Shown here: one piece after another, positions 48,115 through 55,214 of the stretch | Numbering within the stretch: position 1 is the first letter of the stretch | Layout of the letters: every line of letters starts with the position of its first letter | Source of the DNA: Oscillospiraceae bacterium | GTDB taxonomy: Bacteria > Bacillota > Clostridia > Oscillospirales > Oscillospiraceae | NCBI GenBank assembly: GCA_017415425.1 | Contig: JAFQGT010000007.1 | Coordinates: forward strand, 1 to 55,214 | Direction: 5' to 3' | Length of the DNA stretch: 55,214 bases | Translations under genes and position numbers: made by a program | Notes under the pieces: generated by a model | Database searches by the model: none | What the model was told of the DNA's origin: nothing | The model's input: only the letters and a program-made list of their open reading frames with translations

Positions 48115-50222
48115 TGGCGAAAAAGGTGTTTTTTGACAAACTGCCCTCCTGCTATGCAGGCAAGATCCTGAAGATTGACCTGACCAATAAGACCACTTCT
48201 GTCATTCCCACCGAGAAGTACGCCAACGATTATGTGGGCGGCCGCGCTATGGCAAACAGAATCTACTGGGATGAAGTGAAGGACGGCAATGTTCCTGCTC
48301 TGTCCGCAGAGAATACCCTCATTTATATGACCGGCCCGCTGGCAGGCACCGGCCTTCCTTACTCCGGACGTGCCATTATGACCGGTATCTCCGCAAAGAA
48401 CATTCCCGAGCAGTATACCCATTCTTCCTGTGGCGGTTATTTCGGTGCTGTGCTGAAGTGGGCCGGTTACGATGGATTTGTGCTTACCGGTAAGGCCGAC
48501 TCTCTGACCTATGTTGTGATTGATGATGACAAGATCTCCTTTGAGGACGCAAGTGACCTGAAGGGTATGTATGTCATCGATACGCAGGAAAAGCTGTTCG
48601 ACAAGTACGGCAGAAAGTCCTCCGCTCTGGTCATCGGACCTGCCGGCGAGAATCTGTGCCGTCACGCATCCATCGTTACCCACGCCGACAGCGCCTTCGC
48701 TATGCCCGGCTACGGTGCTGTGTGGGGCTACAAGAATCTGAAGGCTGTCGTTGCCAGAGGAACGGGCACCGTTGCTCCTATGGATCTGGAAAAGACGCTG
48801 GAGATCCACGCGTGGCGCGATACCCCTGAAAAGGGTAGGCCCTATCCTCCCGAATACAGCGAAACCGTTAAGCTGGGTGATTTCGAGGGGGCCTCGGAAC
48901 CCCATTACAAGACGTTTAACTCCTGCAATCCTGGCTGTAATCATATTTGTATGATCAGCAGATCCTGTGTGACCAATCCGCTGAATCCTGCGGGTGATAA
49001 AGTCACTATGGTGGGCAAGTGTATGGATCTGTACGGCAGTATTATGCGTACGGATAATGATTACCCAAAGGGCTCCTACATTGACTTCCCCAGGCAGTCC
49101 GAGCCGGGCAAGTATCTGTGGCAGGTTCCCATCCTCTGTGATGAAGAGGACCCCTTGAAAGATGAGTATCTTGACATCTATCCCGGTAATCTGCTGAATA
49201 TGTGGGGACCCAACGCTGAATTTGGCGATATGATGATGTGGTGTTGCAATCAGTATGGTCTCGATAAGTGGGACATCGCGTTCTGGCTGTTCACCTGGAT
49301 CTACCAGTGCCAGTTGGAAGGTCTGTTTCAGGAGGAGGGCATCGATTTCGGCCGTCCTATTGACTTCAACGATCCCCAGTTTACAAAGCATATTCTGGAG
49401 AGTATGACATACCGCACCGGTCCTATGGGTGACCTGCTGGCAGAGGGTGTGGGTAGAATGATCCGCGCACTGGGCAAGGAGAAGTTTGGTGATACCATCC
49501 GCCACGGCATCACGAACCGGGATGGTGAGGAGCGTCTGACACCTGTCAGCTGGGAGACCAGCTGGGGCGAGTGCTCTCACTGGCAGGGACGCGGCTTCCA
49601 GGGCTGCGAGAAGCACGTTTGGGTTTCTATGAATATTCTTCATATGATCGGTTCCCGCGACGAGGCTAATGGTGCGCATTCCCACGATCATTACGAGAAT
49701 TACCTGCAGTATAAGGATGATCCGTGCCATCATCCCCTAATGGTGGAGGCGGCAGTCTGTAACATCCGCAGAAACGAGATGAAGGATTCTCTGCTGCTGT
49801 GCGAGTACAAAGATCCTGATCCCGGCCGTCCCAATATGGAACTGGATATGTACAAGGCTGCATTGGGCGTGAAGGATATCACCTTAGACGATATCGATCA
49901 TCTGGCAGACAGAGGAAAGATTATCGAGAGAGCCATCTTTATGCGTGACCACGGCAGAACCCGTGATATGGAAGTTGCGCAGGTCTATCCCTGGATGACC
50001 TTCCCTGACCCTTGGGGCGATACGGTAACATGGGACGAGTGGAATGATCTGGTAGACCTGTTCTATAAAAACCGCAAGTGGGATCTGGAGACCGGTTGGC
50101 CCACCAGAGAAGCCTGGGAAGAGGTGGAATTGGACGACATTGCTGAGTTCTTTGCGGAACAGGGCAAGATTCCCACTGCAAATCCCGACTATGTGAGAAA
50201 ACCCGACCCCTTTGGTAAGTGA
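48114..50222 (+). CDS. AOR-family tungsten (or Mo) oxidoreductase
   Basis: The protein has 702 aa. N-terminal pterin-binding domain (GKILKIDLTNKTTSV, YVGGRAMANRIYWDE, GPLAGTGLPYSGR); cluster cysteines Cys271, Cys275, Cys279 (CNPGCNHIC) and Cys498 (FQGCEKHVW); and the CNQYGLDKWDIAFW element typical of AOR domain 2/3. It probably holds a bis-pyranopterin tungsten centre and one [4Fe-4S], passing electrons to the polyferredoxin. The cluster spacing (x3, x3) differs from P. furiosus AOR (x2, x3), and the family is nearer YdhV/WOR-type enzymes. Aldehyde or aldose oxidation is inferred. Confidence 0.88.
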   Translation: MAKKVFFDKLPSCYAGKILKIDLTNKTTSVIPTEKYANDYVGGRAMANRIYWDEVKDGNVPALSAENTLIYMTGPLAGTGLPYSGRAIMTGISAKNIPEQYTHSSCGGYFGAVLKWAGYDGFVLTGKADSLTYVVIDDDKISFEDASDLKGMYVIDTQEKLFDKYGRKSSALVIGPAGENLCRHASIVTHADSAFAMPGYGAVWGYKNLKAVVARGTGTVAPMDLEKTLEIHAWRDTPEKGRPYPPEYSETVKLGDFEGASEPHYKTFNSCNPGCNHICMISRSCVTNPLNPAGDKVTMVGKCMDLYGSIMRTDNDYPKGSYIDFPRQSEPGKYLWQVPILCDEEDPLKDEYLDIYPGNLLNMWGPNAEFGDMMMWCCNQYGLDKWDIAFWLFTWIYQCQLEGLFQEEGIDFGRPIDFNDPQFTKHILESMTYRTGPMGDLLAEGVGRMIRALGKEKFGDTIRHGITNRDGEERLTPVSWETSWGECSHWQGRGFQGCEKHVWVSMNILHMIGSRDEANGAHSHDHYENYLQYKDDPCHHPLMVEAAVCNIRRNEMKDSLLLCEYKDPDPGRPNMELDMYKAALGVKDITLDDIDHLADRGKIIERAIFMRDHGRTRDMEVAQVYPWMTFPDPWGDTVTWDEWNDLVDLFYKNRKWDLETGWPTREAWEEVELDDIAEFFAEQGKIPTANPDYVRKPDPFGK

Positions 50223-50282
50223 TCAAACAAAGAAAAGAGAACGACTGAGAGCCCGTATGGTGCCCTTTCGAAAGGAGTAGAC

Positions 50283-51290
50283 GTGAACAACAGCCTGAAG
50301 AATCTGCAAAGGCATATCCGTGGTTTCCGACACAGCGAAAACATACTGCAGGAGTACCATCTGGAAAATCAGTTCATTAAACTCACGCTGACAAATGCGG
50401 GCGCTGCCATCGTCAAACTGGAAGTTGCGGATCGTGTGGGTGTGTGGCGGGATGTGGTTCTTGGATTTGATGATCTGAGCCGCTACACGAATAACAGTGT
50501 CTATTTCGGCGCAATTGTCGGCCGGTTTGCCGGCGAGATCTCTCCACCCTCTTTTCAGTGGAATCGGCAGGAAATCCAACTTTGCACCGATGACCGGCAG
50601 ACTCACCTGCACGGCGGAAAGGATAGCATTGCATTCCGGATCTGGAGTGCGGAGAAGACACCGCAAGGATGTACCTTCCGGATCTTTAGTCCGGCGGGGG
50701 AAAATGGCTATCCCGGTAATGTACAGTTCTATGCAAAATATATATTACAAGGGTGCGCTGTTCACCTGGAGTATGGTGCAGTTTCTGATGTGAGAACACC
50801 GGTCAATATGCTTGCCCACCCCTACTTCAATTTGAATGGACACGCATCGGGCTGTGTCTTTGAACACGAGCTTTATCTTGATGCAAATGAATACAGTTTT
50901 ACCAGCGGTGAGGGGTTAAAGACGGGAACGCGTTATTCTTGTCAAAAAAATACGCGGTATGATTTCCGGGTAAGACACAGGCTTTTTCAGGAGCCCTACG
51001 ACTGTAACTACTGGCTAAAAAAAGAAAATGCTTACGATGCGGAATTGTACGCACCGCAAAGCGGTATTTTCCTTCGGATGCATTGTACACAGCCTTGCAT
51101 GCAGTTGTATGCGGCCTGTGAAATGGACGAATACGGAAAAGACGGTGCACACTACAAACCCTTTGATGCAATCTGTTTGGAACCGCAGCATCAGCCAAAT
51201 GCTATGCACATTCAAGATGCAGCGGTACCGGAAACAGATGAATATGGAAGCTACCGACATACGGTAATTTATGAATTTGGCATACGCTGA
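50283..51290 (+). CDS. galM: Aldose 1-epimerase (mutarotase)
   Basis: The protein has 335 aa, GTG start after GAAAGGAG. Beta-sandwich with the conserved TNAGAAIVKLEV, GAIVGRFAGEI, LHGGKDSIAFRIW and the catalytic His in NMLAHPYFNL, plus a C-terminal Glu in DAICLEPQH. Interconverts alpha and beta anomers. Its place in the cluster with AOR and lactonase supports a sugar as substrate. Confidence 0.9.
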   Translation: MNNSLKNLQRHIRGFRHSENILQEYHLENQFIKLTLTNAGAAIVKLEVADRVGVWRDVVLGFDDLSRYTNNSVYFGAIVGRFAGEISPPSFQWNRQEIQLCTDDRQTHLHGGKDSIAFRIWSAEKTPQGCTFRIFSPAGENGYPGNVQFYAKYILQGCAVHLEYGAVSDVRTPVNMLAHPYFNLNGHASGCVFEHELYLDANEYSFTSGEGLKTGTRYSCQKNTRYDFRVRHRLFQEPYDCNYWLKKENAYDAELYAPQSGIFLRMHCTQPCMQLYAACEMDEYGKDGAHYKPFDAICLEPQHQPNAMHIQDAAVPETDEYGSYRHTVIYEFGIR

Positions 51291-51361
51291 AATATTCAGA
51301 AAATGGTAAGGAATCCAATTTTAATCATAAATGCATATCTGTCAAGTGTTATTGAAAAAGT

Positions 51362-51398
51362 TCCGGAAAGCGGCTTGGCTTTCCGGAGCTTTTGTTTT
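51362..51398 (+). terminator. Terminator of the AOR-galM operon
   Basis: TCCGGAAAGC / GCTTTCCGGA, 6-nt loop, followed by GCTTTTGTTTT. Confidence 0.85.
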
Positions 51399-51477
51399 AC
51401 AGCGTGAGAATACAAAAGTATGTAATCTGGGTTTGGTGTGTAATGGCAGTGCGGTCTGCACAGGTATAGTTCACGGT

Positions 51478-51651
51478 TCATATGTGTCGTTTTTTGACCA
51501 TCTGATCGCCGACGGAGCCGGCTTCCCGGGAGGTCAGGTGACCGTTGCAACCGTTGGGCAGATTTACGCCAACTTCCTGGGCAGCCTGCATCTTGAACTT
51601 GTCCATAGCTTCGCGAGTCTGGGGAATGTTGATCTGGTTGTTGCTCTTCAT
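51478..51651 (-). pseudogene. Degenerate second copy of the ssp gene
   Basis: Encodes 57 aa nearly identical to the SASP at 42857-43051 up to MVKK, then ends RHI-stop, losing the last conserved residues. It also changes the highly conserved GSVGGQM to GSVGDQM and adds a Cys. Upstream about 120 bp are also shared. Likely a decaying duplicate, though a functional short SASP cannot be ruled out. Confidence 0.75.
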
Positions 51652-52105
51652 AACATTTCTCTCTTTTTTGCTTTCTTCGGAAGTCCAACGCCTTCCTGAG
51701 AAAGCATTTTCTTTCCGCAACCATAGCTTTGCCTTTTGGGATAGAAATATAATTGTTTCTTTTCGGAAAATGACACAAAATTTGGGAAATCCTGATGGTT
51801 ATATGCTTGATTTATGAAACGACTGGTGGTAAAATAAAAAAAGAAAATAGGGGTGCTATATGATTTGACGTTTGCGCTCCGGTAAAATACAAATGTTTTC
51901 GGAGCGAAAACGGATCATAACCGGAATGGAGGCGAGGAAAATAGACAGAACTATTTTTAAGAAATTTCGGTTTATCAGACATTAACTGTCCTACACTCTA
52001 AAAACCCTTGATATTACTGGGCTTTTCAGCAACTTTAAACACAAATGTTATGTATTTTCCCTTGTTTTTGCCCTTATGAGCGAAAATAAGGGAAATTTTT
52101 TGTTT
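51652..52105. other. Non-coding region including probable element boundary
   Basis: The first about 140 bp are the ssp upstream copy. From about 51,830 on the sequence is AT-rich without genes and includes ACTCTAAAAACCCTTGA and GGGCTTTTCAGCAACTTTAA (51995-52040), just past the end of the integrase gene, where attL/attR is expected. The exact core cannot be fixed because the other end is off the window. Confidence 0.45.
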
Positions 52106-53401
52106 TTATCCGCCAACTACCTTATCGAGCAGTCGTGCGGAAGTACGTTTTGCTTCTCTTGTGGAATGAGCATAAACGTTCATTGTGGTACTGACATCGG
52201 CATGGCCTAAAAGCTCCTGCACATCCTTTGGTGCAGCTCCGTTTGAGAGCAGATTGCTTGTGAATGTGTGGCGCAGTTGGTGAAAATGAAACCCTTCAAG
52301 ACCTTTTACCTTTTTGCTTGCTCTCTTGCACATAATACCAATCGTGCTTGGCGATTCATACGCTCCGTCCGGTCTTAAGCATACAAAGGAGATTTCCTTG
52401 TAGCCTTCGGGAACCTTCCCATTTCTCGGTAACGTATAAACCTCGTAATAATTACGGTCTTTTTCCTTAACCTCACAGTAATAATTGAGGCGGTATAATT
52501 CGCCGTATTTGAAACGGTTTTTGTGCTGTTCGAGCTTGGCAGTTCTCAGAACCTCTGCCAAAGTGTCACAGAAGTCCACTGTTCTGACTTTCCTGCGTTT
52601 GGTAGCCCCTATCTCCGTTTTGTGCCTTGCGTTGTTGTAGCGCATACTGCGACGCACCGTAAGGTACTGTTTTTCAAGATTTACGTCTTGCCAAGTTAGT
52701 CCACAGACTTCACCAATGCGAAGTCCTGTGTAGTACGCAATCTGTATCGGGAGCAGTGCGGGATTATCCTTTGCTTTCAGAAAATCCTCAAGCTTTAAGT
52801 ACATTTCGTGAGTAAGTGTTGGAATGGAAGCAACTTCGCAGTTATCATCCGAGAACAGTTCGTAATCATCCTTTTTGCCTCGCCATACCACGTACTGCAT
52901 TGGATTAAAAGAAATCATCCGCTTGGGAAATACTGCAAAGCGGAACGCTCCCTGCAGAACAGCAGAGAACAATCGCAAGTACCCCTTGCTGAGTGCTTTC
53001 GATGTTGTACCGTCCGGATTCACTCCGCCAAAGCTGAGTTGATCCATAAAAGTCTGCAAATGGTCGGCTGTTACACTTTTCAGTTTTCGGTTCCCTATGG
53101 GGTATTGTTTTATACGGTTAACTGTGCCTTGGTAAGCCATCACCGTACCGTTGCTTAGATTGCCGGGTTTTAGTTCTTCTTCCACCCACATATCAAGTAA
53201 CATACCCACTGTAGTATTTTCGGATTTCGCTACAAATTTCTTTGCTTCGTAGTCTTCCATTGCCTTGCGAAGCAGAGACTCTGTTTCACTCTTGCTTTCC
53301 GTTCCTGCGAACTCTCGCTGTACCTGTCTGCCGCTTTCATCTTCTACATAAAAGCGGTAGTACCACTTTTTACCTTTTTTTCTGACAGATCCTTTTGCCA
53401 T
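52106..53401 (-). CDS. int: Tn916-type tyrosine integrase
   Basis: The protein has 431 aa from the ATG at 53401 (GAAAGGAG). N-terminal arm-binding domain (MAKGSVRKKGKKWYYRFYVE), SAM-like core-binding domain (about 70-180), catalytic domain with GLRIGEVCGLTW (Arg), HFHQLRHTFTSNLL (His-x-x-Arg), LLGHADVSTTMNVYAHST (His, Tyr nucleophile). Drives insertion and excision of an ICE or genomic island. Ends 2.1 kb inside the right part of the window, beside the putative att. Confidence 0.94.
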   Translation of the reverse strand: MAKGSVRKKGKKWYYRFYVEDESGRQVQREFAGTESKSETESLLRKAMEDYEAKKFVAKSENTTVGMLLDMWVEEELKPGNLSNGTVMAYQGTVNRIKQYPIGNRKLKSVTADHLQTFMDQLSFGGVNPDGTTSKALSKGYLRLFSAVLQGAFRFAVFPKRMISFNPMQYVVWRGKKDDYELFSDDNCEVASIPTLTHEMYLKLEDFLKAKDNPALLPIQIAYYTGLRIGEVCGLTWQDVNLEKQYLTVRRSMRYNNARHKTEIGATKRRKVRTVDFCDTLAEVLRTAKLEQHKNRFKYGELYRLNYYCEVKEKDRNYYEVYTLPRNGKVPEGYKEISFVCLRPDGAYESPSTIGIMCKRASKKVKGLEGFHFHQLRHTFTSNLLSNGAAPKDVQELLGHADVSTTMNVYAHSTREAKRTSARLLDKVVGG

Positions 53402-53504
53402 AATAAAACTCCTTTCTGTTGGCAAACGGAACTGTTGCAATGTGTACCTATATTATACCATTTTTTGAGCAAAATTGCAACAGTTCCTATGTGTTTTTTA
53501 TCTG

Positions 53505-53717
53505 TCAGCTTACCGATTTTACGCTATCTATATCGAGTAAATCAACGCCCTGATTTATCTTTAAAAACTCTGTTAACGCATCGGTTCTAATAATGTGTTT
53601 ACGGCCTATGAGCAGCACGGGTATTTTGCGCTCGCTCACTAATAAACGCAATGTATTTCTTCCGATACCGGTATATTCAGCAGCTTCTTCAATAGTCATT
53701 GCAATTTTTTCTACCAT
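53505..53717 (-). CDS. xis: Excisionase-type helix-turn-helix protein
   Basis: The protein has 70 aa: IAMTIEEAAEYTGIGRNTLRLLVSERKIPVLLIGRKHIIRTDALTEFL, the MerR-like winged helix of Tn916-family Xis. Located 103 bp before int on the same strand, the normal Tn916 order. Directs the integrase to excision. GGAGGT site before ATG. Confidence 0.9.
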   Translation of the reverse strand: MVEKIAMTIEEAAEYTGIGRNTLRLLVSERKIPVLLIGRKHIIRTDALTEFLKINQGVDLLDIDSVKSVS

Positions 53718-53734
53718 TGGCGATACCTCCTATA

Positions 53735-53782
53735 TTATTTGCCTCCATTTCCGCCGGAGGCAGGCTTTGAAACATATAACAT
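53735..53782 (-). CDS. Possible 15-aa leader peptide before xis
   Basis: ATG with AAGGAG at 7-nt spacing, encoding MLYVSKPASGGNGGK. Within it lies a GCCTCC / GGAGGC hairpin (53741-53761), close to the xis start. Short leader peptides with hairpins control Tn916-type elements, so an attenuation role is plausible. Confidence 0.45.
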   Translation of the reverse strand: MLYVSKPASGGNGGK

Positions 53783-53798
53783 ATAAATACTCCTTACA

Positions 53799-53820
53799 GG
53801 CGGTGACGGATGCCACCGCC
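53799..53820 (-). other. Hairpin upstream of the xis leader
   Basis: GGCGGTG / CACCGCC with an 8-nt loop, 4 nt before the leader's ribosome binding site. Candidate attenuator or regulatory stem. Confidence 0.5.
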
Positions 53821-53951
53821 ATAAACTATAGGCAGATAGACCGCCTAATCTTTACTTCCTATTTTTTGTCCCTATATATCAATCCCGCATATTTTCGTCA
53901 GCAGGATATTGTAGTCAATTTAAATTCTTCCTTCATCATTTTAATTAATAG

Positions 53952-54905
53952 TTACTTTTTCTTCGGCTTATCAGCCAAGTAAATTCTTGTTACTTCGGTT
54001 CTGTGGTGACCTAAGTTTTCGCTTACAATCTTTCGAGCTTTCTTTGGACGCTCTTTTAATGCTTCTTCATAGGTGCGTTGGGCATAAGTGTGTCTCAGAC
54101 TGTGCCAAGAGATTGTCTCGGTTCTTTTCTTTTTACCGTCTTCACTCAAATCCTCACGGTTTTCTACCATAAAGTATTTTCTGTTATAACTCATCCAGTT
54201 CTGCAATGAACGCTTTTCTCGTTGAACGCCGCCCTTTTCGCTGCCTGAGATTAAATAATCTCGTGGGTATCGACCTGAACACCTGGCATAGTTTAAATTA
54301 TCGGTAATAATACTGCGTTGCTTTGCACTTAAATCAATGGCCCTTGTCTGACCGCCTTTGCCTTTTATGACAAGCTGTCCGGTCTTTAATGCGGACATAA
54401 GGTATTCAACTCTAAGGGTGCAGATTTCTTCAAGCCTTAAACCAAATTCACTGGCAAAGTCAAAGCCAATAACCACATCCTGTCGACCTTTTTTGATAGC
54501 CAACTGTCGAATACGGACAAGTTCTTTATCTAATAGTGAATGGTCTTTAACGCCTGTTGCACGTTTAGGCAGTGATAGCTTATCATTTTTAGAAAGTCTA
54601 TTTTTACTGCCTGATTTTCTATGGAAATAACGAATGCCGGATAGATCGGATTGAATAGTTGCCGCGGAGTTGTTTTCTTTAAGATGCTCCACGTAGGCTT
54701 TAAAGTGCCGGTCTTCCACGTTCTTGAAGTTTTGCAGACGAAAATTATCGGCTAAAAACTTACAGAACCTTTTTGTTGCTTCAAAGTACCGAGCCCGTGT
54801 TTTAAAACTTAGCTCGTTGCTGTGCCTATAGATAGACTCAACTTGAGCAAGCAAGTTCTTATACAGACCAGGATTTAGCACTGTAATATTATTAGAATCT
54901 GACAT
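53952..54905 (-). CDS. Second tyrosine recombinase
   Basis: The protein has 317 aa: N-terminal SAM-like domain (about 15-110), catalytic domain with Arg in FGLRLEEICTL, WHSLRHTYAQ, and NLGHHRTEVTRIYL (His and Tyr). It resembles the integrase-domain proteins of conjugative/plasmid elements rather than Tn916 Int. It has its own upstream repeats (55005-55165). Its job could be dimer resolution, a second integration system, or control of an invertible/repeat site. Confidence 0.88.
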   Translation of the reverse strand: MSDSNNITVLNPGLYKNLLAQVESIYRHSNELSFKTRARYFEATKRFCKFLADNFRLQNFKNVEDRHFKAYVEHLKENNSAATIQSDLSGIRYFHRKSGSKNRLSKNDKLSLPKRATGVKDHSLLDKELVRIRQLAIKKGRQDVVIGFDFASEFGLRLEEICTLRVEYLMSALKTGQLVIKGKGGQTRAIDLSAKQRSIITDNLNYARCSGRYPRDYLISGSEKGGVQREKRSLQNWMSYNRKYFMVENREDLSEDGKKKRTETISWHSLRHTYAQRTYEEALKERPKKARKIVSENLGHHRTEVTRIYLADKPKKK

Positions 54906-55004
54906 AGCAAACCGTCTCCTTTCTCTAAAAAATTTATTTCAACGCAAGGATAGGGACCAAGCCTTGCGTAAAAAGCTATGTACGAAAAATATATAAAATG
55001 AGGT

Positions 55005-55063
55005 ATTTTCGTCAATAAAATATTTCCGATTCTTTTGACGAAAATAATTCTGTGGACGAAAAT
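55005..55063. repeat. GACGAAAAT repeats upstream of recombinase
   Basis: Perfect 11-bp inverted repeat ATTTTCGTCAA (55005-55015) and TTGACGAAAAT (55035-55045), with a third GACGAAAAT at 55055-55063. A further copy lies at 53891-53899 upstream of the xis unit. Confidence 0.75.
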
Positions 55064-55072
55064 TCTGCCCCC

Positions 55073-55165
55073 TCATTTCGAAATGACAGTCATAAAGCAT
55101 TTCAAAATGAAAATAGGAACGCATTGCTCATTTCGAAATGAAAGTCATATATCATTTCGAAACGG
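55073..55165. repeat. Iteron-like TCATTTCGAAATGA palindromes
   Basis: Four copies: TCATTTCGAAATGA at 55073-55086 and 55128-55141 (perfect 14-bp palindromes), GCATTTCAAAATGA at 55097-55110, and TCATTTCGAAACGG at 55152-55165. Start-to-start spacing is 24, 31 and 24 bp, and copies 1, 3 and 4 are followed by a related xGTCATA-like or ATCATA block. Looks like an iteron or operator array; continues to near the right edge. Confidence 0.82.
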
Positions 55166-55214
55166 GAATCATAAAAAATCTTTCAGCAGATTGTGCTGAC
55201 CTGATATCGAAAAG

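Noticed and set aside
48081-49733. 550-codon minus-strand frame opposite the AOR gene
   Set aside because: Antisense shadow; no motif, and the plus-strand AOR keeps all cluster ligands.
55073-55165. CRISPR array at the right end
   Set aside because: The repeats are only 14 bp, palindromic, with 10-17 bp between them and no cas genes; does not fit CRISPR.

Overview
The window looks like chromosome from a spore-forming anaerobic Clostridia, most likely Oscillospirales. Supporting signs are a SpoIVB sporulation protease, two alpha/beta SASP genes, a Prp/extended-L27 pair, a tungsten-type aldehyde:ferredoxin oxidoreductase with a polyferredoxin, Trk, PiT and MgtE transporters, and mid-GC genes with strong AGGAGG ribosome binding sites. 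Species is inferred from gene content only. No rRNA, tRNA or CRISPR array was seen.

Left end (1-6.7 kb): a broken spoIVB 3' fragment, an AT-rich cassette encoding a MuF-type phage head domain fused to a barnase-like RNase plus its barstar inhibitor, and then an intact spoIVB. These are followed by free-methionine-sulfoxide reductase, nifS-nifU-Rrf2 (Fe-S assembly), rpe, and a three-gene phage-like cassette ending in an ArpU/RinA-like regulator. The toxin promoter and the phage-like cassette promoter share an 18-bp operator, TGTACTT-N4-AAGTACA, which is the most interesting regulatory link in the window.

6.7-22.9 kb: a MATE exporter under a palindromic operator; a sugar catabolic operon (fucose/arabinose-isomerase-like, class II aldolase, FGGY kinase) divergent from a GH42-like protein; a DUF368 pseudogene; PiT phosphate transporter with its DUF47 partner; a decayed trkA/trkH remnant; an ECF sigma/anti-sigma pair; a GMP synthase that has only the ATP-pyrophosphatase part; and a GNAT/DUF2156 pair.

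22.9-42.8 kb is core metabolism: mgtE with a long leader, hom-lysC-asd divergent from thrC-thrB (threonine from aspartate), rplU-prp-rpmA-obgE with an L21 leader, an AraC regulator, ymdB, a yhaO/yhaN nuclease pair, ridA, mgtC, intact trkA-trkH, and a DtxR/MntR-like regulator with its operator.

42.8-51.8 kb: an ssp gene, then a LacI-controlled cluster (SMP-30 lactonase, LacI regulator, class III aminotransferase, cupin, 4x[4Fe-4S] ferredoxin, AOR-family oxidoreductase, aldose 1-epimerase). Copies of a GTGTATCGATACAC-like operator lie at both promoters. This looks like an uncharacterised carbohydrate/aldehyde oxidation pathway. A degenerate second ssp copy follows.

52-55.2 kb is one end of an integrative element: a Tn916-type integrase, an excisionase with a possible leader peptide, a second tyrosine recombinase, and two families of palindromic repeats. 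The element continues past the right edge.
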